From NCBI GenBank assembly GCA_007115705.1, contig QXEO01000334.1, positions 1,335,567-1,399,566 on the forward strand: 64,000 nt of DNA. The letters run 5' to 3'. The DNA is from Dactylis glomerata (lineage: Eukaryota > Streptophyta > Magnoliopsida > Poales > Poaceae). The notes below the pieces were generated by a model. That model did no database searches. It was not told the origin of the DNA and saw only the letters and a program-made list of their open reading frames with translations. Shown one piece after another: positions 41,800 through 52,303 of the stretch. The position numbers and the translations under genes are program-made. Within the stretch, counting starts at the first letter, position 1, and the number at the start of each line of letters is the position of its first letter.

Positions 41800-44700
41800 A
41801 TGGGGGACAGACCAATCACGTACGACGATCTGCCTGATGAGCACAAGAAGAGGTATGATGATATCAGAGCTCTCTTCGAAGCCGATCTCATCGGCTCTTT
41901 TGAGAGGACCCGTAAGCATGGCATCAGGTGGAAAGGGTTCTCACCCGAAGGCGCTCTCGATGAGGTGGATCTGTCTGTTCCTTCAGAGGATCGCACCAGA
42001 GCTCTGCGACAGGAAGTCAATTACATGGTGGCTCATTCTCTTCACCGCCATTCTGAGAGCCTGGTGAACGCTTTCGAGCGCGTCGCGGTTCGCGTGGTTC
42101 AGGAGATCATGAAACATCAGTACTCTCCGTCGGGGCCTACCCTAGGGACTCACCAGGGAGAAAGACCGCTCCAGACCAGGCCACAGCTACCATTCACCCT
42201 TGCAACTCCGGAGCCACTGGGATCACCGGCGTACGTCGTCTACAAGATTGGAGGTGATCCTGGCGATTACCAATTCCTGTTTGAACCACCTAAAGAAATC
42301 CCACATGGATATGTGTGCACATACGTGCCGGACTGCAACAGCCTGACGCGCACGAACCAGATTGCAACCGCAGGGATTTCTGGGGCAGGTGTTTCTGGAG
42401 TAGGGATTTCGGGAGCAGGGATGTCCGGGATGGACGCTGATAAACAGGCGTGGCTAGCTAAGTATGCCACCGGAACGAGTCATGAGAATTTAGCCCCTGC
42501 AGCTCAAACGGTGGAGCAAATCAGTACCATCTTGAGAGACCAGTTCGGCTTCGTGTCGAAGAGGAGAACAATCGGCTATTCCAAGCCGTACCCCAACGAG
42601 TATGATCTGATTCCGCTTCCACCCAAGTATCGGCTCCCTGAGTTCTCAAAATTTAATGGTTCAGAAGGGTCTAGCTCGATCGAGCACGTGAGCCGATATT
42701 TGGCACAGTTAGGCATGATTTCAGCATCGGATCAGTTACGCGTAAGGTTCTTTGCGCAATCTCTGACAGGACCAGCTTTTGGGTGGTACACCTCATTGCC
42801 ACCAGATTCGATCCGGACCTGGAAGCAGCTGGAAGAACAGTTCCATATTCAGTATCATTCAGAAGCTACCGAGGCTGGCATTGCCGATCTGGCGCAGGTG
42901 CGGCAGAAGCGGGGAGAAATGGTAGCCGAGTATATTCAGCGTTTCAGGACTGTCAAGAACCGATGTTATTCAGCTCGTTTAACTGAGAAAGAAGCAGTAG
43001 AGCTGGCCGTGTTGGGTCTCTCAGCACCGATCAAGGATCTGGCTTTCCAAGTAGAATACAATTCACTGGCGCACATGGTCCAGAAACTGACAATGTATGA
43101 GCAGCGCCACCCTGAGTTGTACCAAGACAAGTTCAAACGTCCGATAGGCCTGGTCGATACAGAAGAAGAGGATCTTGTAGAAGACCAGGAGATAGCCGTG
43201 GCTGAATGGGCTCGGGGAGCAGATCCTGTGTCCTGCAAATGGGTGAAACAGCAAGGGCCTGCAAAAGGGTTCGACTTCGATGTAAGCAAAGCTGAGCAGA
43301 TATTCGATTTACTGCTGAAGGAAAAGCAGCTGAAGTTACCCGAAGGCCATAAAATCCCTACGGCGCAAGAGATGAACGGGAGATCATACTGCAAGTGGCA
43401 TCACTCGTTCACCCACACCACCAATGATTGCAAAGAGCTACGTCGGCAGATCCAAACGGCGATAGAACAGGGCCGTCTGATCCTTGGGCAGTTCGCCATG
43501 AAAGTGGACACAAACCCGTTTCCTGGCATCAACATGGTAGAGCACAGCCACTCCACGAGGCGTCAGCTAGATTTCTCGTTCGATATTAACATGGCAGGGC
43601 CTGTGTACCACCATGGCAAGTATAAGGAGGAAAGCGGCCACTCCCGGGGCAAAGAAAAGGAAGAGGCCGGTCCACGCGACCGGCCCCGTTATGATGATAG
43701 GCGGTATATAACCGAGGAACAAGTGAGAAGCGTGCGATATCAGAAGCCACACTCCACGCATCTCCTTAACAAGTATGAGCGTCAGTATGACCGACGTCGG
43801 CAGTACGACAGAGATGATGAAAGAGATCGTCGGACCGACGCATACGATGGGAGATACCGTCGGCATGATAGAGATGATGAAGGATATGAGCACCGCGCTA
43901 GGGGAAGGTCAAAGGAAAAGGAAGGCGTGGATAAACATTGGGATTGTCCTTTCTTCAAGTACTGTTGGGATGCGGGAATGAGCCGATTGCCTACAGTCGA
44001 CAACTGCCCGGAATGTGGACAGCAGAAGGATGACACAGGTCCAGTTTCAGTGTACAAGCGTCTAGGGCCTCTCCGGCCTCAGAACAGACAAGAGGAGTCA
44101 TCTCGAGCAAAAGATCTCGAGGAGTCAGAGGATGAAGAAGAAGATAGATATCACCGGCCAAGGTGGTGTCCCGATGGACTCAGACACACCCAAAAGCGTA
44201 GAGTTCAGCGGCTACGTAGCTTGGAGGAAGCCGAAGCGCAGTACCTCCACACTTTAAGGAAAGCCCGGCCTGATCTGGCCGTGAAAATTCAGCAAACCTT
44301 GGAGACGGAGGCCTGTCCAAAAAAGAAAGAGTGGCGCCCCAAACCAGTAAAAGCCGATGCGAAGACATCGGCTGGCACAAACATGGTGTTCATACTTCCA
44401 TCAGAGTTTTGCGCTCCAAGAACCGAAGAACTACCAGTGGCACAGTTTGACTGCGGCCCACGGCCGGTCATCTTTGAAAAGCCACGGGAGAAGGGCTACA
44501 AACATCTGAAAGCCCTGTACCTGAGAGGTTATATCAATGGGCAGCCTGTCCGCAAGATGTTGGTTGACACCGGAGCGGCAGTCAATATAATGCCATACTC
44601 CATGCTGCGGCGTTTGGGACGCTCCACTGCAGATCTGATCAAAACCAACGTCACGCTAAGCGACTTCAACGGCCAAGCTTCAGAAACGCAAGGCGTTCTG

Positions 44701-45033
44701 AACGTGGATCTGACCGTGGGTAGAAAAACCATCCCTACGTCGTTCTTCATTGTTGACAGCAAAAGCACCTACGCTGTCTTGCTGGGAAGGGATTGGATTC
44801 ACGCTAACTGCTGCATTCCATCCACGATGCACCAATGCCTGATACAGTGGGATGGAGATGAAGTGGAGGTCATTCATGCAGATGATTCGATCGAGATCTC
44901 AATAGCTGGCATGAACATTTGGGACGCAGAAGACCAAGAGCTGATCTCTGGAGTCAGTCTAGACGGCTGTGAGCGCATTGAAGCTACAAAAAACGGGGTG
45001 AGGCTGGTCTTATCCACTGGCCTGACAGAGTAG
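41800..45033 (+). CDS. gag: Tat Gag-protease (about 1,077 aa)
   Basis: The first ATG after the PBS is at 41800 (MGDRPITYDDLPDEHK); the frame is also open back to 41608 inside the LTR, but that ATG would precede the PBS. The retrotransposon gag core is near residues 290-470 (FGWYTSLPPDSIRTW, LEEQFHIQYHSEA, RQKRGEMVAEYIQRF). Zinc-binding candidates are CKWHHSFTHTTNDC and CPECGQ. A highly charged Arg/Asp/Tyr-rich stretch (RDDERDRRTDAYDGRYRRHDR) covers about 660-770. Aspartic protease with catalytic VDTGAAVNIM is near residue 925. It ends TAG at 45033; pol follows in another frame. Confidence 0.92.
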   Translation: MGDRPITYDDLPDEHKKRYDDIRALFEADLIGSFERTRKHGIRWKGFSPEGALDEVDLSVPSEDRTRALRQEVNYMVAHSLHRHSESLVNAFERVAVRVVQEIMKHQYSPSGPTLGTHQGERPLQTRPQLPFTLATPEPLGSPAYVVYKIGGDPGDYQFLFEPPKEIPHGYVCTYVPDCNSLTRTNQIATAGISGAGVSGVGISGAGMSGMDADKQAWLAKYATGTSHENLAPAAQTVEQISTILRDQFGFVSKRRTIGYSKPYPNEYDLIPLPPKYRLPEFSKFNGSEGSSSIEHVSRYLAQLGMISASDQLRVRFFAQSLTGPAFGWYTSLPPDSIRTWKQLEEQFHIQYHSEATEAGIADLAQVRQKRGEMVAEYIQRFRTVKNRCYSARLTEKEAVELAVLGLSAPIKDLAFQVEYNSLAHMVQKLTMYEQRHPELYQDKFKRPIGLVDTEEEDLVEDQEIAVAEWARGADPVSCKWVKQQGPAKGFDFDVSKAEQIFDLLLKEKQLKLPEGHKIPTAQEMNGRSYCKWHHSFTHTTNDCKELRRQIQTAIEQGRLILGQFAMKVDTNPFPGINMVEHSHSTRRQLDFSFDINMAGPVYHHGKYKEESGHSRGKEKEEAGPRDRPRYDDRRYITEEQVRSVRYQKPHSTHLLNKYERQYDRRRQYDRDDERDRRTDAYDGRYRRHDRDDEGYEHRARGRSKEKEGVDKHWDCPFFKYCWDAGMSRLPTVDNCPECGQQKDDTGPVSVYKRLGPLRPQNRQEESSRAKDLEESEDEEEDRYHRPRWCPDGLRHTQKRRVQRLRSLEEAEAQYLHTLRKARPDLAVKIQQTLETEACPKKKEWRPKPVKADAKTSAGTNMVFILPSEFCAPRTEELPVAQFDCGPRPVIFEKPREKGYKHLKALYLRGYINGQPVRKMLVDTGAAVNIMPYSMLRRLGRSTADLIKTNVTLSDFNGQASETQGVLNVDLTVGRKTIPTSFFIVDSKSTYAVLLGRDWIHANCCIPSTMHQCLIQWDGDEVEVIHADDSIEISIAGMNIWDAEDQELISGVSLDGCERIEATKNGVRLVLSTGLTE

Positions 45034-45113
45034 CAAAGCCCACGATTGTGCGTGGTAAGGCCGATCCCTGCGATCGGCCACAAAAAATAAAAAGCAGTGA
45101 TCTTACGACAAGC

Positions 45114-48100
45114 ATGTCATGTAGTCGTAGTAGGGAGATTCCCTACCATTGTAGAGCACAAATAAGTTGTAAACCTTCCTTGAGTAATGCAATCAAAAAG
45201 GGGGCCGATTCCAGCAATCGGCCCAAATTATCTTTGTTATCCTCACCAAACTTTTGGCCTGTGTTCAGCATCGATTTAGCAGGTGACGGAAAGCTGGGGT
45301 ATGGGTTTACATCCGCTGATGAGCTAGAGGAGATTGACATCGGTCCTGGGGATAAGCCACGACCGACATTTATCAGCAAAAAGTTAGATCCGAATCTGCG
45401 GGGTCCGATGATAGCTTTGTTGAAAGAATATCCAGATTGCTTTGCCTGGGACTATACGGAGATGCCCGGGTTAGACAGGAGCATCATTGAGCATCGGCTC
45501 CCGCTTAAAAAAGGGTTTCGGCCATTCCAGCAGCGAGCACGACAGATGAAGGCCGAAATTTTAGAGGAAGTCAAGAAAGAGATCGAGAAAATGTTGAAAG
45601 CTGGGTTCATCAGGCCATGCAGGTATGCTGAGTGGATTTCTAGTATCGTACCTGTAGAGAAAAAGGATGGACGATGGCGTGTTGCCATAGATTTTCGGGA
45701 TCTCAATAGAGCCACTCCAAAGGATGAGTATCCGATGCCGGTAGCAGAGACATTGATCAACGCAGCTGCTGGTCATAAGGTCTTGAGCTTTATGGATGGC
45801 AATGCCGGTTACAAACAAATTTTTATGGCTCCAGAAGATATACACAAGACTGCATTCAGAGTCCCAGGTTCGGTGGGGTTGTTTGAATATGTAGTCATGA
45901 CATTTGGACTGAAGAATGCCGGCGCCACATACCAAAGAGCCATGAATTACATTTTCCATGATCTGATCGGCAAGCTGGTGGAGATTTATATCGATGACGT
46001 GGTAGTCAAGTCTGCTTCAGTACAAGGACACTTGGACGATCTGCGACGCGTCCTGGACCGAACCAGAAAATTCGGGCTACGGATGAATCCAAAGAAGTGT
46101 GCCTTCGGTGTGACGGCCGGTCAGTTCTTGGGTTTCTTGGTCCATGAACGCGGAATTGAGATCGGCCTGAAAAGTCAGGAGGCAGTGCGAACAATGAAGC
46201 CACCTACCACGAAGAAAGAACTGCAGTGTCTCATCGGCAAAATCAACTTCGTCAGAAGGTTCATCTCCAATCTGTCAGGAAGAATAGAGCCGTTCATGGG
46301 ACTGGTGAAAATTAAATCTGATGAGGAGTTCCGCTGGGGGACAGAACAACAACGAGCCTTCGACGAGATCAAAGAATATCTAACGAAGCCGCCAGTGTTG
46401 GTTCCACCGCAGCAGGATAGGCCGTTCTACATTTACTTGTCGGTGGCTGACACGTCCATCGCCTCGGTGGTGGTGCAAGTTTATGATGGTCTGGAGCGAG
46501 TTGTGTTTTACATCAGCAGAAGGATGCTGGATGCAGAGACAAGGTATCCTGAGATCGAGAAGTTATGCCTCTGCCTATTTTTCACCTGCACCAAGCTGCG
46601 ACACATCTTGCTGTCAGCAGAGATTATCATCATATGCAAATCAGATGTCATAAAACATATGCTGTCGGCTCCTGTGTTGAAAGGCCGACTCGGCAAATGG
46701 ATGTTTGCATTATCGGAATTTGATATCCGGTATCAACCCGCCAAAGCGGTTAAGGGACAGGCGTTGGCCGATCTTATTGCTGAACGAATCAACACTGATA
46801 TAGCAGCACTGTCTGTACGTGCATGGGCTATGTTTTTCGATGGATCGGCTTGTGATGATGGTTGCGGCATCGGCATTCTACTCGTGTCGCCCCGGGGGGC
46901 AACATATTCCTTCTCCATCAGGCTATCTACCCCTTGCACCAACAATGTCGCTGAGTATGAGGCAATACGCAAGGGAATGGAGTTGCTCATTGAAGCCGGA
47001 GCAGAAGCAGTGGAACTTTTTGGAGACTCCAAATTGGTGATTTCCCAACTCACGGACGAATACAAGTGTGAGAGCGAGTCACTCTTCCCATTATGGTTGC
47101 AATGCCGTGAGCTGATGGCACAGTTCAGGTATCTAAACTTTAACTGGATCCCGCGGTCGCAGAATACCGAGGCGAATGATCTTGCACAGATGGCTTCAGG
47201 CTACAAGGACATAGCAGATGGAACTGATGTTCAGGTACAGTTCCTGGAGGCGGACGACTGGAGAGCCGATATCTTCAATTACTTGAAAGATTCGGCTCGG
47301 GGGGCACCTAAACGGATAAGGTACAAGGCCATGAAGTATGTGCTTATTGGGGATGACATGTTCTACAGGACTTTGGAAGGGTTACTGCTCAAATGTCTGG
47401 GGCCAACCGAGGCAAATCGGCTTCTACACGAGGTACACGAAGGCGCCTGTGGAACTCACCAATCGGCTCACAAGATGAAATGGTTGATCAGGCGATCAGG
47501 GTTTTATTGGCCCACCATGCTTGAGGACTGTTTTAAGTACTATAAAGGGTGTCAAGCATGTCAGAAATTCGGGAAGATTCAGATGGTACCTGCATCAGCG
47601 ATGAACCCCATCATCAAGCCTTGGCCATTCCGAGGTTGGGGCATGGATATCATTGGCAAGATCAATCCTCCATCAAGCAAAGGCCACATGTGGATTTTGG
47701 CCATTACGGATTATTTCACTAAATGGGTGGAAGCCGTCCCTATGAAGTCAGTAAACTCGAAGGATGTTATCAATTTCGTGAAAGAACATGTCCTTCATAG
47801 ATTCGGGATTCCCCAAACTATCACGACCGATGGAGGTTCGGTCTTCATTTCTCACGAGTTTAGAGAGTTCTGCGAGGACACGGGAATTAAGCTGATCCGA
47901 TCATCTCCATACTATGCTCAAGCAAATGGGCAAGCTGAAGCGTCTAATCAGAGCCTTATCAAGCTGATCAAGAGAAAAATCGACGAGCACCCTAGGCGTT
48001 GGCACGAGGTTTTGTCAGAAGCTTTGTGGGCTTATCGCATGTCATGTCATGGAGCGATAAAAACCTCGCCATACCATCTAGTCTATGGACAAGAAGCCGT

Positions 48101-48518
48101 ATTGCCATGGGAGATTACGGCTGGATCGAGACGTGTCACTTTTCAGAACGATCTAACAACTGAAGAATATGCAGCCCTGATGAGTGACAGTGTTGAGGAT
48201 TTAACTGAACTTAGGCTGTGGTCGCTTGAGAAAATTAAAGAGAACAAAGCCAAGGTAGCTCGTGCATATAATAAGAAGGTGAGACCAAAGGAGTTCCACG
48301 TTGGTGATCTGGTATGGGAAGCTGTATTGCCATTGGGAACTAAAGATGCAGCATACGGTAAATGGTCTCCAAGTTGGCACGGGCCATACAGGGTCGACCA
48401 AGTTTTAAGGGGCAACGCGTACATGCTTGAGGAGCTGGACGGTGTGAAATTCCCAGTGGCTGTTAACGGTCAGCATCTCAAGAAATATTTCCCAAGCATG
48501 TGGGATGATGGACAGTGA
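45114..48518 (+). CDS. pol: Tat Pol: RT, double RNase H, integrase
   Basis: The frame is open from 45048 (GTG); the first ATG is 45114. RT has IVPVEKKDGRWRVAIDFRDL and the catalytic YIDDVVVKS near 45990. A degenerate first RNase H (FYIYLSVADTSIASVV) is followed by a second, archaeal-type RNase H (MFFDGSACDDGCGIGI, NVAEYEAI, FGDSKLV). Integrase has HHCC (EGACGTHQSAHK, CQACQK) and the core D,D,E set (GMDIIGKI, TTDGGSVF, NGQAEASNQ). It ends with a GDLVWE-type C-terminal domain and stop at 48518. No break is seen in 1,130 residues. gag is in a different frame with its stop 15 bp before this frame opens, so separate initiation or recoding is needed. Confidence 0.93.
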   Translation: MSCSRSREIPYHCRAQISCKPSLSNAIKKGADSSNRPKLSLLSSPNFWPVFSIDLAGDGKLGYGFTSADELEEIDIGPGDKPRPTFISKKLDPNLRGPMIALLKEYPDCFAWDYTEMPGLDRSIIEHRLPLKKGFRPFQQRARQMKAEILEEVKKEIEKMLKAGFIRPCRYAEWISSIVPVEKKDGRWRVAIDFRDLNRATPKDEYPMPVAETLINAAAGHKVLSFMDGNAGYKQIFMAPEDIHKTAFRVPGSVGLFEYVVMTFGLKNAGATYQRAMNYIFHDLIGKLVEIYIDDVVVKSASVQGHLDDLRRVLDRTRKFGLRMNPKKCAFGVTAGQFLGFLVHERGIEIGLKSQEAVRTMKPPTTKKELQCLIGKINFVRRFISNLSGRIEPFMGLVKIKSDEEFRWGTEQQRAFDEIKEYLTKPPVLVPPQQDRPFYIYLSVADTSIASVVVQVYDGLERVVFYISRRMLDAETRYPEIEKLCLCLFFTCTKLRHILLSAEIIIICKSDVIKHMLSAPVLKGRLGKWMFALSEFDIRYQPAKAVKGQALADLIAERINTDIAALSVRAWAMFFDGSACDDGCGIGILLVSPRGATYSFSIRLSTPCTNNVAEYEAIRKGMELLIEAGAEAVELFGDSKLVISQLTDEYKCESESLFPLWLQCRELMAQFRYLNFNWIPRSQNTEANDLAQMASGYKDIADGTDVQVQFLEADDWRADIFNYLKDSARGAPKRIRYKAMKYVLIGDDMFYRTLEGLLLKCLGPTEANRLLHEVHEGACGTHQSAHKMKWLIRRSGFYWPTMLEDCFKYYKGCQACQKFGKIQMVPASAMNPIIKPWPFRGWGMDIIGKINPPSSKGHMWILAITDYFTKWVEAVPMKSVNSKDVINFVKEHVLHRFGIPQTITTDGGSVFISHEFREFCEDTGIKLIRSSPYYAQANGQAEASNQSLIKLIKRKIDEHPRRWHEVLSEALWAYRMSCHGAIKTSPYHLVYGQEAVLPWEITAGSRRVTFQNDLTTEEYAALMSDSVEDLTELRLWSLEKIKENKAKVARAYNKKVRPKEFHVGDLVWEAVLPLGTKDAAYGKWSPSWHGPYRVDQVLRGNAYMLEELDGVKFPVAVNGQHLKKYFPSMWDDGQ

Positions 48519-48654
48519 AATATGGGGGCCGATACATGAAATCGGCCAGTAAAAAAATATATATCCAGATTAATATTTTCCAAGCATGTGGGATGATGAA
48601 CAGTGAAATATGAGGGCCGATACATGAAATCGGCCAAATAAATAAAAAAACAAT
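48478..48654 (+). repeat. 88-bp tandem duplication across the pol stop
   Basis: TTTCCAAGCATGTGGGATGATG ... GGGCCGATACATGAAATCGGCC occurs at about 48487 and again 88 bp later. The first copy contains the pol stop; the second is noncoding. Confidence 0.85.
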
Positions 48655-48716
48655 GCACAGCCATCGACTCTCGAGGTTCAGACTGTTACGAGCAGGTGTC
48701 AGGTTACATGAATAAG

Positions 48717-51700
48717 CTACTGAAGGAATGCCTCGAAGGCACGGAGGGCGTCAGCACAGACACGATCCACCTCGGCGATCTCGGCTTCGTCATCATCGTC
48801 CTTGCCCGTCACTAGCTGCTTGCTCAGGGCACGTATTTCTGCCAGATCAGTCTTCAGTTGAGCTTTGAGGCCTTCTGCTTCGTCTTGGGAGCGGGCGATG
48901 AATGCTTCCTTGTCATGAATGAGCTTTTTAGTCGCCCGGACCTTCTCTTCGAGATCTTCCAATTCTTTTTTTAAGGATGCAAGCTCGGCGGTGCTGACAG
49001 AGGTGTCAGTTTTGGCATCCAGAGACGCCTTTTTCTCATTGAGCCGCTGACATTTGGCTGCAATATCGGCCTTCAGTGGGAGTTGGGCGTGGCGTAGATT
49101 GATCCTCTCACGAGCCAACTTCACCCTTGACCCGTATAAAGACAGAGTCACAACTGGCCAAAGCTTCACCTGCAATGCTACCGGGAGTTGGTCCTTGATT
49201 TCGTCAAGAACACTCTTCACCTCTTCAGAACCCTCGACCAACTTCTCGATTGGGGAGGACAGCAAGGCTTTGAGACGCTGGAATTGAGGTAGAACAGCGC
49301 TTGCTCGTGGTTCATCGTTGGCGGCAGAGGGAGCTGGTTCGATGGATTCAGGGTCGAACGTCAGCAAGCCTGAGATATCACAACCCTGGCAGGCAGAAGT
49401 GGCGTCAGTATGCGTCAAACAGGGAAGGATGAGTCGAAAGAAGCGAACATACCTCTCCTGAGATCAGGGGGATAGCCGACGGCGAGACAATCGGCTCGTG
49501 TGTTGTTGCTGAGGGCTTGGCCAGATTGGCAACCGTTTCATCTACACCTTCAGGGATTACTAGATCCAGGCTTGCGGAAGGCATCGGCACTTCCCCGACT
49601 TTCCCACTAGAAGTGTCATTCGTCTGCATGAAAGGTGCTTAGCCGATGTGAATAGCAATGAATCGGCATAAAAAAGGAGTGGTAAGAGTATGGAGGATAA
49701 TTACTTTCGAAGCCTCCTGGCTCGAAGAAGAAGTTTGCAGTCCCTTGCGAGCCCTCTTGGGGCTCACAGCTTGCCCCGCCTCGACTGCTGCTCGGGGGGC
49801 AACAGGTTCAGGAACAGGCCTTTTCCTGGAAGCCGATGGTGGCACATCTGGCTGGCTCGGTGTGGTGGTTCTCTCAGAGTCTGCTGAGCTTGAATCTCCT
49901 CGATTGGATTGTGTTTCCTCGCTGGAGGTGTCTTCGATGGAGACCTGTAAGAAAGGGAGAGTTGGTAAGCACAAGCATGTTTACAAAGATAAATGAGATC
50001 AACCAAGGCATGAATCAGCGTACGTGCGAGCTCTCTGGAGAAGGGCTCCGGCACCTCAAAGTTTTTTTGGCCACTACCTTCCTCACCGCCGTTCTTGTTT
50101 TAGTTGGAACTCGGGAGGCAGCTGACCCGGAAGTTGCATGGCTCTTGGAAGCCGATTTTGGTGATATCGGCTGTTTCTGCATCACGACCTGTTTCAAAGG
50201 TGGCGAGTTTTTGCAGAAAAGGACCACAGGAGCTGGTGGGAGGAATTCGAAGGGGGAGCCATCCTCGTTAGTAGGTTCTGGACCATCTTGTTGCTGCAAG
50301 GAGACAGAGCAGGATATTAAAAGAATCGTCGTGAGCTGCATCAAGAAAATTTACAAGTAGCAGTACCTGTTCTACGGGGATGTCATATTCAGCATCGAGC
50401 TGTTCCAGCAATGGTCCCAGAGCTCTCCTGAAGGCATGAGTCTTCCACATCGACCACCAGTTCTCAAAACCATCGGTTGATGAAGCGAAAGTGAGGTTGT
50501 TAGGAATTGGGATGGTCAGAGCATCGAAGAAAGAATAACACCTCTGACTGGTGAGAGGATCAGGCAGGTCAGCTCTGCTCTCTGTGAGGTGGTGGAGAAA
50601 GAAATGAGGAGGTACTTGCCCAAGGCCAAATTGCCGAGCTGCTACGACCGGCTGGTAGAACTCGTATCCAGGCTTGATTATTCTGTTGGATGTGCTCATG
50701 CCAACTGGGAGGAAGCAGGGACGGATCACGGTGGAGAATAGCTGCCGAGTGCTAGTGTCATCGGCAAAGTTGTCCAGCCTGAAGGAGATTGGATTTTCAA
50801 AATTTTCCGATTCCTCCGTGTAAGGAAAGAAGATAGGATTGTCCAGGCCTTGGAAGAAAATGCTGAACCACTTGGATGCTTCATGAGGGATCAGTTTACT
50901 ACCTGGCAGGCTATACAGAGCTTGGCCGTAGCTGGTGCATCGGATCTGCTTCCCTTTGGCATCTGGAAAGGTGCAACTTGCCAAAAGGGGGAAGTTTGGG
51001 ATATGGTTTTGAAAGTACAGCTGAGCCCATGGTTGAATAAACCACCAAGGACCTCCTGTTTTGACTGTTATGTGGGAGGATAGTTTGACAGACATCAACT
51101 GGAGATATCGATAGACTTCTCCAAGGAACAGTTTGCCGATGCCAAGTTGAGTGCCTCTGGCAAGTTCATAGGCCAAGGAGAGATAATTCTTGGTTGGGGC
51201 AAGGGAAGGGCCACATAATATGAAATGTTCCAGCCAGAAATTGAGGAAGGCCGTGTGTTCTTTCTCTGTGACAGGGCCCTTAGTTTTCATGTGGCTTCGA
51301 AGATAAGCACCCCAGTTCGTGCAATCTGTTTTGGAAGAAAGCTTGAAGGGGACTTTTGGCAGCATAAAAGCAGAGGGGCTGGGTGATGTGACGTCTAGAC
51401 CAGTAATCATCACCACGTCTAACAGAGTTGGTGTCATGGGGCCATGGCCGAACATGAAGCAGTTCAGAGCATCAGACCAGAAATAGCCGATGGTTTTTAG
51501 AAGATTTTCATGTTTCTCAAGGGGAGACAATGACAAAGTCAAGGCATCGGCTATTCCCGTGGTTTCCCATTGGGATTGGTAAGTTTTGGCTACCCTACTG
51601 TACCAAGAAACCCAATATTCGGGAGGATTAGGCCAGGCTCGTAAGCAGTCGGCCCAAGAATCCAAATCTAAGTTTTGGCTTACGAAGGGGATTCTGTTTG

Positions 51701-51935
51701 CCTCGCAAGAGATCAGATGGGCAGGACTAGATTCTGTACGGGGGCCAAGGCAGAGAGAATTTGGGAGAGAAGGATGCGGTAGCGGAATGTCTGAAACCTA
51801 AAATTTTAATGATGGGATAAAGCATTAATTCAGGTGTTTGCTATTAATTCTAGCACCGAGCTCGGATTGCGAGGAACAGTTAAGGATTACCTTCAGACCG
51901 GAGACCGCTGTGTTGGCGCTGGACGATTCCGCCAT
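48717..51935 (-). CDS. antisense plant-mobile-domain (PMD) protein, six exons, intact
   Basis: Minus-strand exons: 51891-51935 (ATG 51935; donor AAG|GTAATC), 50367-51797, 50024-50293, 49705-49944, 49453-49623, 48717-49385. All five introns (67-93 bp) are GT-AG and fall in phase 0, and the joined frame of 942 codons has no stop. Exon 2 carries the plant mobile domain (aminotransferase-like family): WADCLRAWPNPPEYWVSWY, IGYFWSDALNCFMFGHG, MTPTLLDVVMITGLDV, ISFRLDNFADD. Exons 3-5 are Pro/Ser/Lys-rich linkers with a bipartite basic stretch (SPKRARKG). Exon 6 is a coiled coil (LKKELEDLEEKVRATKK). PMD proteins such as MAIL1/MAIN act in silencing and genome stability and the domain is widespread in plant transposons; the role here is unknown. 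It lies between pol and the 3' LTR, transcribed toward pol. Confidence 0.85.
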
Positions 51936-52303
51936 CTAATTTGCCGGCGGAGATGGATCTATGCGGTGGGGAATCTAGGGTTCGTGTCGCCGTGAGCCCA
52001 ATTTGTTCAATGAGGCAATTGGAGATCTGAGTTAGCCTTTTTGAAGATGGTTGCAGGTTACCGTTGAAATTGGAAAGTGACCGCTCAGACTTGTCTAAAT
52101 AAGCGACCGAGTTTGACCTTGCCAACATTTGTGGGAAAAGCCGATGTGTTGCCATCGGCTCTTTGGGCTTTGACTTGGTTGATCATATCAAGCGTGGTAT
52201 GGTGAAAGCCGATTCGTTACTATCGGCTTTTGGAACGTTGACCTATTTGACTATCGGCAAAATCAAATTGGGAAAAGCAAGCTTTGTTGATTCCAAAGAC
52301 GGT
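51936..52303 (-). promoter_or_regulatory. putative antisense promoter region of the PMD gene
   Basis: 368 bp between the PMD start and the 3' LTR. It is rich in GCCGAT/ATCGGC words, including pairs facing each other (AGCCGATTCGTTACTATCGGCT near 52208). No TATA box is clear. The purine-rich AAAGACGG just before 52304 may be the polypurine tract. Confidence 0.4.

Noticed and set aside
51880..52155. 91-residue minus-strand ORF next to the PMD gene
   Set aside because: It overlaps PMD exon 1 in another frame; the ATG at 51935 with a donor at 51890 joins in phase to exon 2, while this frame does not.
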